DNA of 64,000 nt from Echinarachnius parma. Lineage: Eukaryota > Echinodermata > Echinoidea > Clypeasteroida > Echinarachniidae. Where the stretch lies: positions 62,001 through 126,000 of the forward strand of contig JBAMJV010003088.1 of NCBI GenBank assembly GCA_037951105.1, in the 5' to 3' direction. Below are positions 12,501 through 24,500 of the stretch, one piece after another (position 1 is the stretch's first letter; the number at the start of each line of letters is the position of its first letter). A program made the position numbers and the translations under genes. The notes below the pieces were generated by a model, which was given only the letters and a program-made list of their open reading frames with translations, made no database searches and was not told the DNA's origin.

Positions 12501-15500
12501 ATTTTTCCTACTGAATTTGCATGTCCGGTAATACGACACGTTCGGTAATACAACACCTTACTATACATCATTCGCTTTTTGATAAATGCATGAATACATT
12601 TGTGTTTATAAAAAATGTGCATGAGTTTTGTATGCACACCTTTTACCCACATTTAATAAACCCTTTCCTGGCAACTAGTACAATGATTTATACAATAATT
12701 CCACTTTAAATGATTAGTAGAAAATTAAACAAAATACATGAGTCATATGTACAGTATGTCTGTATCTGGTAGAAAAATAGCTCATAAAACAAAGACATTG
12801 AAGAATATTAAAGAAGACAAAGAAAGTTATCGGTACATGGAATATTGAAGAAAAATATTAATAAAGATCACAGAATGTCGTAAAATACAAACTCCACATG
12901 AAATCATTTCAAGGGTAGTTACAATAATATACCGTATTTGCTGGTGTATTAACCGCACCTTTTTCCATACAGAAGAACTTGCAAAAAGGGGGTGCGGTTA
13001 ATACACGGGTGCGGTTTATTATACAACTAACAAATGGGCTTCTTGTGATAGTCAAATCTATTACCGAGGTGAGCTCAAAATGATTATTACCCGAGGCGTA
13101 GCTGAGGGTAATAGTCATTTTGAGCCCACCGAGGTAATAGATTGCCTATCACAATCAAGCACATTCGTTAGTTGTTTTATATCACTCATCAATATCACGG
13201 ATTGTGTTCAGCTTATAGCAAAATAAGTGAAAATCTCTGGAATATTTCATAAAATCGCTTGTAAATTTTGATATAAAAATCAATCGACATTAATGAGGCC
13301 AGTATGAGCCTCCAGAACCACGGCGCATCTAATACGCTTAAAGTCATTGTTATTTTGCGCATACAATCACAAAGACGCAAAACTGAGTGCGCACCAACGC
13401 GCTGGCAGTTGCGCACATACGCGATGAATGCGTGCTAGCAGCGCTCCCACGGATGTGCTTATTGGCTGTCTTGGCATTCTTGTTCCAGGGTGTTAGTTTT
13501 TACCAGCAATGTCAATCACGTGACTAGAACGTGTGCGCCATAGAGTACTGCACAAATTTGATCGCGTGTGCATTTTGCTAAAACACATGATCTATGGGAC
13601 GAACGCGTAACAAACTTTTAGTGTTAGTTTTTGCTAACAAGCCCGGTCACGTGATTGCGCGGGGATTGCGCGTGTTGTCCAAAACTATCATTTGTCAAAT
13701 ACAATGGTAAAACGATCTTATGAGGGATATAAAGCATATTAACCACACTTTTTTCATACAGAAAAACTTGCGAAAAGGGGGGTCCAGTTAATACACAGGT
13801 GCGGTTTATACACCGGCAAATACGGTAAGTACTGTATATAAATGTATTTGTAGAGGTGCATTAAAAAGCAAATGGTTTTACTATCGTGATAAATAATGGA
13901 ACTAGTCCTGAACAGGTTTATAGCAGACTATTTTTGCTGAACATAAAACTATGCAAATTACAAGGAAGAACGCACAAAGACAAAAGCAGTCAACATCTAC
14001 AGATTAAAAGAGAAATACTTCAATTCCAAGAACAAGAAAGTAAAGAAATCACACATACATGTAATACAATAATCATAAAATCACCACCACCAAATCAACG
14101 ACTAAAATACTAAAAACATAACAATGCTAGACAGAAAAATTCCATGCAATTCAATGTTTCTCATGCTGACTAGCCTGAAAATGCCTTTTAGCAGGTCTTT
14201 CACCTGTTAAATAAGATTTGTTTTTCTTCCCAGTGACATTTTTCAAGGCTCAATTCCCCTGGTCAGTTCCCTTTACATTTACGTTATAATTTAAAGGGGT
14301 AGTATAGTTTTGGTAAGGCTGAACTTTAGTAGCCAAAGTAAATAGCCTGTTATCATTCAAAAAGAGCCATTAAAACACAAGAGGGCGCTTTTTAAATAGG
14401 CATTGGTTTCAACCATTTTTCATACAAAATTATGCATGTGATGTTTTATCGATATAATGATTAAATAGCGAGATCATCAACAACTATTTAAAAAACGCTT
14501 TTGAAATTTTTTGATAAAGTGCAAGTATTTTAAAAATTTTTTCTAAAAATCATCTAATTATTTGGGCCCCAAATAATTATAAGATCAGATATTTTTATTG
14601 ATTTTTCAGCCGTTTATGGGTCGATTTTGACCAAATAAAGTTTATTCTGCCATTAAAATTGCATGTTCTCTCAAATTCGACACTCAGTTTGTCATTAGCT
14701 CACAAAAAAATTGTGATGTGCAGCGCCCTCTCTACCAAAACTCAACTACCCCTTTAACACTAACTCCTTGAGTGCCAAGCTCGCATTTTTGCGAGTAACA
14801 ATACACACAAATGCCATATAGCATTAAAATCCCTGGCACTTTAAGAGTTAAACATTACACACTAAATAAGTCGTTAGTTGCAGGTTAAAATGTTATTGGT
14901 GAAACAAGGTACATGTAGTAAACCTAAATGCAACAAGATGCTAAAAAGGAAAATCAGAAAATCAGAACAAAAGTTAGCAAAAGAGTGGGATTGAATAATC
15001 TTGTTAATGCTGGTTATTAGTAACATTCCATTAGTTGTTTTGTGAGCAACACACGTTTTAAAAATTGGTTAGAAGGCAAGATGTACTTTCAAAAGTGTTA
15101 GAGCCTTTTCACATTGGCGAAAATGCGTGATTTCAATCATGATTTGAGTTATTTTTCACTCCAATCACGCAGGGGTGTCGATCTGTTCGGAAAACACAAT
15201 GCATTGGGGGGGCGAGCATTGTTTGTGAACAATAGCTCGCCCCCCCAATGTATTGTGCTTTCCGAACAGATCGACACCCCTGCAATCACGGTATTTTTGA
15301 CGGTGTGAACACTAATTGGAATCACGAATCGCAGAACTCAAATCATGGTCCAGAGGTGTTTTCGAATCATGATTCACTCAAATCACAGTGCAAATCGGTA
15401 GTGTGAACGGCTTGAACTCCAAAACATGATTTGGGAGGCTGAGCTTACGTGACCTTACATGCACTTCCACCAATAAACGGGGTGCTCTTCGCTTCAAATG

Positions 15501-18500
15501 CAGTCATGCAGTGCAGTACTAGTGTTCTCCAGAAACTGTGATTGTAATCACAGTTTTTTTTCGTAGTGTGAAAGCAAGGCAACAGAATCACCGTGATTGT
15601 AAACATAACTCCAATCATGATTGCAATTACCAGTGTGAAAACGCTCTAAGTTAACAAGATATGCTTCTAACCATTTAGTAATCAAGATACTTTACAATCA
15701 GAGGGAAAGATTTTAGTTAAATTCATCTGTTGTAAAGGGTGAGAAAGTCAAAAGAAGCATTTCAATATAAAGATACATGTACTTCAAAAGTGGAAAGAGG
15801 AAGAATTGATTTATCTTTAGAGATGTTAAAGTGTGCAAGAGTGCTTTCATTCATTTAACAAAATAATTAAGAATCAGAGAGAGAAAAAAAGAATAATTCG
15901 TAGCTCATTCTTCTATCATTTTGTTACTAATTGCATTCATTCTAACTGCTCTCAATTAGAGTTCAAGATAGAGTTTAATTCATCATCTCTTTAGACAGAT
16001 GTTAAAGGGTGCAACAGATAAATTCAAACCATAAAGTGATCAACATATATGTTAAAACCACAGAAAAAATTCAAATAGTTGAATTTCAATCCATAAATTT
16101 TAGAGATGTAAAGAGGTGAAAGATGCTTTCAACCATTATGTGATCAAGGTACTTTACAATCAGAAAGAGAGAAAAGACAATTTGTTAGTTAAAGGGGACC
16201 ACCGGGCAAATAACAACACATTACTTTATATGTTTTGGTACTGTTTTGTGATATCAAATAGATACCCAACATTTTACAAAGGGTTGTGTAATTCATAAAC
16301 AAGGCAATTAATTTCCACCACTTACGGAACCACTACTATTTCCTGGTTCCTGGTTTGCGAGTGCGCCAATGCTATTCACGTGTACGTTTGTAGGCAATGT
16401 AATCCCGGGCGATTCGCTTGCTGCACACGCAGTAGTCGACTCAATTCAGACCGCATGAACGCATGCTTTAGAATGGTGATGCGTTTTCCAATTATTTTTT
16501 TTCTTTCTGAAAACCTATTTTTGTGAACTTGTTGATGGAATGGAATACTAAAGATGTTACCTTTCTATAATAAGAATATTAGATTTGGATGGTGGTACCC
16601 TTTAAACCATCTTTTTAAAAAGAGATATTAGAATAGTACACACATAGAGTGCAGAAGATGCAGAAGATGCTTTTGAACCAATCAGTGTCAAGAAACTGAA
16701 ATCCAGAGAGAGAAATAGAGGAAGAATATTTAGTTGATTCTTCTAATTTTCATTCGTTCTAACCACTTTCTTTTCTCCAGAGCGATCCCATTCATCCTCG
16801 GCTAGGGCTACGATAATTTCACTGATTTCAACCTGGTAATAAAAAACAAGCACATCAACAACATGGACACATACTAAAGCTTCACTCTATTCAAAACAAA
16901 AACAATAACACTTTTTATAACTTTGAAAATAACAAATAAGGCAAAAAATAATAAAATTAAATTATGTTAATTATGAAATGTAATCAAATAAAGATAAAGA
17001 AAAGCCGAAGGTAAAAACTTAACTTCAAAATAAAGAATGAAAAAATAAAAAACTATGATTAAAGAAAAAACATAGCTGTCATTAAATAAAAACAATATCA
17101 AAAAGGCAAACAAAACAACAAATAATTATAACTAAATAAAAAAAGGTTCAATCAAACAAATTGTGGAAAACATAGGCAACATTTTAAGGGCTGCATGCAA
17201 ATCTCATAATCACAAAAGAAATATTAAAATTGTAAAAAGTTGTGCACCACTGCACTAAACATTCAAATTGAAAAAGACAGTAAACAACAACCAAATATCT
17301 GAAACAAATATTGCATAGATCTATAAATAATGATTGGGTCCCATGTACATGTATGCAAGCATAATAAATGTGACCAGCTATAGCAAAACCCAGCACTTGT
17401 CGGTAGTTCATGCTTTGAAGAAAAGGGCATCTTAAGCTCTCATAATGTGTGTAAAGGACTTATGATTGTAAAATTTAACCAATCATATTTTCATATCTTC
17501 CCCAATTATTGACCGATTTGTTAGAACAAAGCATGAAATGAGAGCTTGTGATGAGGCCTTTTTAATGGTATGAAAATTTACATTTTGATTTTAACCGACA
17601 AGTGCCGGGTTTTGCTATGGACGGTCACAAATAAGTAGATATACATGTACTACATGTATACTTTTGTATGAATTATGATTTGGCATGATGACTGAGTGAT
17701 ATAATACAATGAGCATGGGCAAGCTTGATTAAAAATATGATGAAAATACAACATTTCTGTAATTATTCAAAGCAATATTTGTATATATACATGTACGTTC
17801 ATTAAACAAAAACAAGCATTTTAGGGAATAATTGAAGTACGATTTACGTATTATACAAAGCAGCACGTGTAAAACATGCAACTTCAATGTACATACGTGT
17901 ATAACATCATGCAGAACACCAAACATTTTGTAAAAAACAACACTTCAGTCACATACAAAATGTCAAGTACTTTTTGAATAACTTTAAAGGGGAGGGAAAT
18001 GCTGGAATTTTTGCTTGCTGTTACTGCCAAGTGCAGTATTCATTTCACTTTTAGTTGTATATTAGGCTGTTTTCGCAACCGGCGACGCGGCCACTCTACA
18101 ACGCTAATCTTAGCGGGGGGTCGCACTCAGACCGTAGTTGGCCGAAATAGCGTCGTGTGTACAGCGACTACGGAGCGGTGTGGTAAGCCCTTACTTCAAT
18201 GGGTCAGCCAGAGGTCAGTGGGGTCAGCCAATCAGCGCGCTTGGTCACTCGAGCAAGGAGACGTTCCGCGTATTCTTCACTGCGAAACTGCAAATATATC
18301 GCGACGGTAGCCAGAGTACGGAGACGGTCACAGCTGATTTAAATACCGCGTAGTCAGCACTCCGTCCCATTGCGAAAAGACGCTATTTCCTCTTGGGTAT
18401 CACTAATAATGGAAATAATCAATGTTTTTGAAACCACTAGCAACTGTTTTGACCGAGCACAGGAGGCTGCCACGTTTTTTTTTCAACGTACCATAGAAAA

Positions 18501-21500
18501 TGTCTTCTGAGCGTGCACTAACAAAAGTGGGTTATGTAATCGCTGTTGTTGAATCTGCTGCTATGTCAGTGGTTTTATATGTAACCTGCTCTTGCACAGA
18601 TGCGCTCACATGACGTTTCATATCAGTAACAGCAAGCAAAAATTCCAGCATTTCCTTCCCCTTTAATCATACATAAAAAGGGCCTTCTCAATTTATATTC
18701 TCAGTGTGAATAGTGGTCTTTATACACAGGTCACTGGCCTTTCTAGGCAGGGTTCCTTACCTGGTTTTCCTGTAGAACAGTCATGAAGCCCTCCTGGCAC
18801 AACTTGATGTCCCTAACATAATCAACTTCAGTTTTCAGGAGCTCTTTGATGACCTTTTCCCTGAAATCTGCCGGAGTCAGCTTAGGGGCAGGTGCCTGCT
18901 CGGGCTTCAGCTCCGTCAATTGCTCTGAAAATTAGAGAAAAGTAAGAAACATTATCCTATAAATAAAGTCATCCATCGTCCTAATCATCTCGTCATCATC
19001 ATCATCATCATAATTATTCCCTGAAATCTGCCGGAGTCATCTTAGCGGCAGGAGCCTGGTCGGGCTACAGCTCCGTCAATTGCTCTGAGAATTAGACAAA
19101 ATCAACATCATCATCATGACTGAATCATTCATCATCGTCGTCATCATCATCATCATCACTACATCATTCATCATCATTGTCACCATCATCGTCGTCATCA
19201 TCACTATGGTCATCAACATCCTCATCAATATCCTCATCATCATCTGCACTGTCATCATCATCATCATTACCATCATCATCCTCATCATCATCACTATAGT
19301 CATCAACATCTTTATCATTATTGTATTAATTGTCATCATCATCATCATCATCACTATCATCATCCTCATCATCATGGCTAATACCTTGCAGTTTGTGTAG
19401 TTCCTTCTCCCGGTCCAGGATATCAAGCTCTGCGTCCGCTATGTGCTGCTGCAGCTCGGTCTTATTAACATCTTCTTCATCTTCACCATCATCATCATCA
19501 CAATAATTATCAACATCATCATCACCATCAGTGGTTCCATCATCATAACCCCCACAAGCATTGTCATCATCAGCATTGTCATTACCATTACCATCCCCAT
19601 CATCGTTATAATCATCATCACCTTCATCACTGTCACCTTCATCGTCATCATCATTGTAATCTTGACCATCACCAACACCATCATCATCATAATCATAATC
19701 ATCACTACCATCATCATCACCATGACTACCTTGCAGTTTGTGTAGTTCCTTGTCCCGGTCCAGGATGTCAAGCTCTGCGTCCGCTATTTGCTGCTGCAGC
19801 TCGGTCTTGTTATCATCATCATCATGATCACTATCATCATCATCACAATCATTATCAACATCATCATCACCATCAGAGGTTACATCATCATAACCACCAC
19901 AACCATTGTCATCATCAGCATTGTCATTACCATCACTATCATCATTATAATCATCATCACCTTCATCATTATCATCATCAACATTATCATCACTGTCACC
20001 CTCATTACCATATCCCCCCCATCATCATCATCATTTATCATCATCATCATCATCACCATCACCATCGTCATCATCATCATCATCATCATCATCCTCATCA
20101 TCATCCTCATCATCTTTGTTGATCATACCTTGCAGTTTGTGTAGTTCCTTCTCCGTGTCCAGGATATCAAGCTCTGCGTCCGCTATTTGCTGCTGCAGCT
20201 CGGTCTTGTCCTGTTCCACAGTAACAAACGCACACTCACGCACCAAGTTCCCTTTCTGAAGCTTCTTAGTCTGCACAAAAAAAGGATATAGAGGGAATAA
20301 TTCAGTAATTATGGAACTTTCTGTATCTATAAAAAGAAGTTGAAAGCTTATTATCTAATGAAAATTCCATTCTGCAAGAGCTACTGAATAAAGAATGTCA
20401 AAAATATTCAATCAAAAGCCAAAGCATGCTTCATCCTCTTGAAGAAATCCAAGAAAGATGATGACATCATGAACAAGAAATGTAACATCATGGCTTAAAA
20501 ATGTACACCCCAACTAAGCTAAATTACCTTTCCAAATTTGTGTATTCTTAGCAATTCAAAATAAGTAGAGAGAGGATAAGATTTTCACTGATGCCAAAAA
20601 TGACTTGCAGAGAGTAAAGTACTTTAACCATCAATAAATTAAGACTCAATCTATCAATTGCACAACTCCCACACTAATTCTTATTTTTCTTGTTTTTTAA
20701 ATTTTATGTTACTTACGTCTAATTCTTCAATCATCTCAGCGATCCTGCTCTCTAGTTTGGCTATGGCCTCAGACGCATGCCCCTCCCCATTAACCGCCCT
20801 GTCCACGGCAGTGTAGGTAAAAATATCTTTATCATTCTTTGCATATGAACCCTTCATATATATATTTTTTTTGGTGGTCATATCTTATATTACTTACATC
20901 TATTTCTTCAATCATCTCAGCGATCCTGCTCTCTAGTTTGGCTATGGCCTCAGACGCATGCCCCTCCCCATTGACTGCCTTTGGTCCAGGACCTAGGCGG
21001 GGTGGGGTAGGCCTCCCAGGGGGAACCTTCCTCTTAGCTGTCAAATAGAAAGAAAAACAACAACAGATATACATGTAATTATCAACATCATCATCAAAGT
21101 CGTCACTGTCATCATGATCATCACCACCATCACCATCATTATCATTATTTTCATCATCATCATAGTCATCTTCAACATGATCATATTTTGGCTATGGCCT
21201 CAGATGCATGCCCCTCCCAGTTGACTGCCTTTGGGCCAGGTCCTAGGCGGGGTAAGGTAGGCCTCTCAGGGGGGACCTTCCTCTTAGCTGACAAATAGAA
21301 AATAAACAAATATAATCATCAACATCCTCATCAAAGTCGTTATTGTCATCATCATTACCATCATCTTTATCATCACCAAAACCACCACCACCATCTCCAT
21401 CATCTTTGTCAATGTTATCAATGTCATTGTCATGAATGTCATCACCATACCACCCTCATCACCTATACCACCAACACCATCACCTTCATCATCTTCAGCA

Positions 21501-24500
21501 TCACCAGCACCATCATCATCAACATCATCATCATCAATATCATCACCATCACTACCACCAACAATACCACCACCACCACCACCACCACCACCATCATCAT
21601 CACCACCACCCCTTCCATCATCATCCATCTTACCAGGTGCGGCTGGTCTCGCAGGTGCCGGTCGGCTTGGTTTAGGACTAGGGGCGGGTGCAGCCTCCTC
21701 TGGTGCGGGAGGGGGCGTATCCTCAACAAAGCCCCCAATCCCCAGCAGATCACAGACCAGAGCTTGTCCTGGGGCGGCTGGCTGTGTGGACTGTTGCTGG
21801 AGGACTGTCAGGAAAGAAAAAAGATGAATTTTTAGTGCAGGATGTTGATTACAATGTCATTTTGCTTCAAGTACTTCAAGTACATAGCAAAATTGAAATG
21901 TGCAACAGACATCTAAGCTGCCATGATGACTTTGTACTGATGTTGCTTCATAAGAGATACTCCAATAGAAAGCTTGTGCATTGAAATATCATAACATTTA
22001 AAATGGCTAATGTTGTGTCCCTGCAAATTATGTCAAAGATAAGTTCAAAACCAACCCCAAACTATATTTTTTACTGATGATGCAATCATCTTTTGGAGTG
22101 GGTGGTTAGAGGGCTTACCTTGACTGATGACGCCAAGATCTTGGTCCAGGAGAGAAGCTCCCCTGGTCACAGGGGGTGGCTGCTGAGGAGGTGCATCCGC
22201 AGCGTCTGTGTCCCAACTGCTGGTGTCAAAGATCTGGTCCACGCTGGCCTCAAACTGCGCCAGCTCTTGGTGGTTCCCAGAATTCCCTAGAGGCTGTTCT
22301 GACGAGAAGAGGTCAACCTCTGGCTTCGGGGGCAAGGATGGTTTCTTGGAAGACGGGGGAGGGGGTGGCAGGACGGCCTCCATGTTATCAACGCTGAGGC
22401 GGGGACGTGGACGCGGCACGGCTGACTTCGGGTTGAACTTCTGCGGTTTGGGAGGCGCGATGGGACGCTTTCCCGGCGAGGGTGGAGGCGGGAGCTTGAA
22501 CGAGGAGGATTGGGCTTCGTCGGGTGACGTAGTGCCCAGCGGCGAGTTGATGGTGAAGTTGATGCCCTGCGCGAACGGGTCGTCGGACATGTCGGACTGG
22601 ATGCTCTCGTCACGGGGCAGGCGGGGTTGTGGGAAGGCTGCCTGGAGGGGGTCCAGAGGATCCAAGACGGATTGCATCGGGTCTAGAGGATCCAGGACAG
22701 CCTGCATGGGGTTGAAAGCTGGCATCGGGTTCAGTGGAGCCGAACCAGCCTGCACTGGGTTGAGAGGGTCGGGTATTGCCTGTGCAGGGTTAAGAGGCTC
22801 AAAACCACCTTGAAGCGGATTGAAGGAGTTAGCAAACCCTGGTTCAACATCAGTTGGAGGAGCCATGGCTGAGAAAGGATTTCCTACCGCAGCACTCTGG
22901 CTGCCATCCAAGGGGTTACCTTCGTCTGCTGCAGCAAAGGGATTTGCAGAGCCATCAGTGGAGGCATCGTTGCCAAAAACTGCATTGAAGTCTGGCGCTG
23001 TATCCTCCTGGAAAACTTTGTCCAGGTCTGAGTTTACCTGTGACAAGGTCAAGAGTCCTGACGCGTTGTTAGGAGAAGCTTCCATGCTTGTGTTAGGTGT
23101 AGCACCTTCTAGGAGAGCATTGTCCAGTTCCTGGTTGACTTGCGACATGGTCAGGATCTCTGTATTCGCCTGTACAGACTCTGAGCCTTCGGGAGGTGCA
23201 GCAACCGGTTGAATGGTGGCGCTGGTGTCGAGGGCGCTCGTATGCAAACCCCTATTCACCGGACGCTGCACACTCCTGATCTGCTTAGAGCTAGTAGGGT
23301 TGTACGGCCTTGCCGCTAGTATGTCAAACTTGGACAGGCTGTCTAGAGACTCCTGCTTCGTCACTTGTGGTTTTGCTGAAGACTCCCCAGAATCATTTGC
23401 TTGCACTTGGTCAGGTAGTGCCGTTGTTGCTTCCGTTTGGGCTGGTTCCAGTGGTGCTGCAGGTGCTGCCGGTTCTGATGACGATGTCGGTTGCATCGGC
23501 TCCAGAGGAGCCATAGGAGCCATTGGCAGCAGGAGAGGAGACATTGGTTGGTCAATGGGGCTCATGTCCAGGATGGAGTTGCCCCTTGTGGGATGGGGAG
23601 GTGGTGCAGGCTCCGCTGACATCGGTGGAACTGTTGCTGTGTTGGCCCCAGACTTCCCGGCGAATGACACCGGCCTGAAGGCGTTGCCTCCTAGCTTGAA
23701 TGCATGAGGGAGCGAGGGGTCTTTGGCAGCTGATGAATCCCCGGTTGTTTGTGCAACAGGCACAACAGGAGCTGTAGACGCCATAGGTGCCATGGGCGCC
23801 AATGGTTGATCAACGTCACCTCCAAGGGGATCAAAGAAAAGTAAATCATCCAATCCACCACCACCACTTGGTTTTGGAGCACTACTAGAGTTTTTCCCAG
23901 CCAAGCTGTCAAACGGATCGATGGGTAACAATTCATTTGCATTTGTATCTGCCTGGGCACTCTTTGGTATACTAGGCGCAGCACCTTTCTTGGACGCTTT
24001 CGCCCCTGGGGGCTTGGGCGCTGCCCTCTTGTACGATGGAGTCCTGGGTTTATCTAGTAATTGCACATACGCGACTGGAATAAAGCCCACCTTGCCACCC
24101 GTGTTCTTCGCTTCATACCAATCGTTGTCCGGCTTGTTGACGATAGTCAAGATTTCTCCTTGCTTCGCTCTCAAATCATGTTCCGTCTCAGAGTTAAAGT
24201 CGTAGACGACCTTTGCCCTCCTGCCTTTCGGCGACGAAGTGTCCTTCTCCTGCGCTGCATCTAATAACTGAGGTTTCACAACGGCAACGTCCGCTTGGGA
24301 CGTCCCTAATACTGTAGTTGAATTACTGGAACTAGTTGAGTCCTTTTTAACCTTCGTCTTAACCTCCGGGGGCACGTAACCCTCTGGAATGTCCACGACA
24401 ACCTCTACAAACTCCGCTGGAAAGATTCCCACGTTACCATCTAGTTCGCCTTCCAACCATTGATCGTTGACCCACTTCCGGAGATGAATCGTTTCGCCAT

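Larger units (their letters stand above)
19101..20118. repeat. TCA-rich trinucleotide arrays around exon 6 copies
   Basis: Three blocks of imperfect (TCA)n/(TCG/CCA)n lie at about 19101-19376, 19473-19725 and 19812-20118, separated by two exon 6 copies. Blocks two and three share long stretches (AATTATCAACATCATCATCACC-like), so microsatellite and exon fragment were duplicated together as units of about 345-395 bp. Confidence 0.9.

Noticed and set aside
19076-20144. Several 77-118-codon Ile- or Met-rich frames that look like membrane segments
   Set aside because: They are translations of TCA/TGA microsatellites, and change identity with frame.
21284-21827. His-, Ser/Pro- and Asp/Gly-rich frames of 79-131 codons
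   Set aside because: They come from the CAT/CCA array and the reverse of exon 4.
22208-23707. Plus-strand open frames of 130-201 codons (22208-22813, 22820-23212, 23213-23707)
   Set aside because: They are antisense to DNMBP exon 3, whose GC-rich, stop-free sequence opens other frames. No domain or start context supports them.
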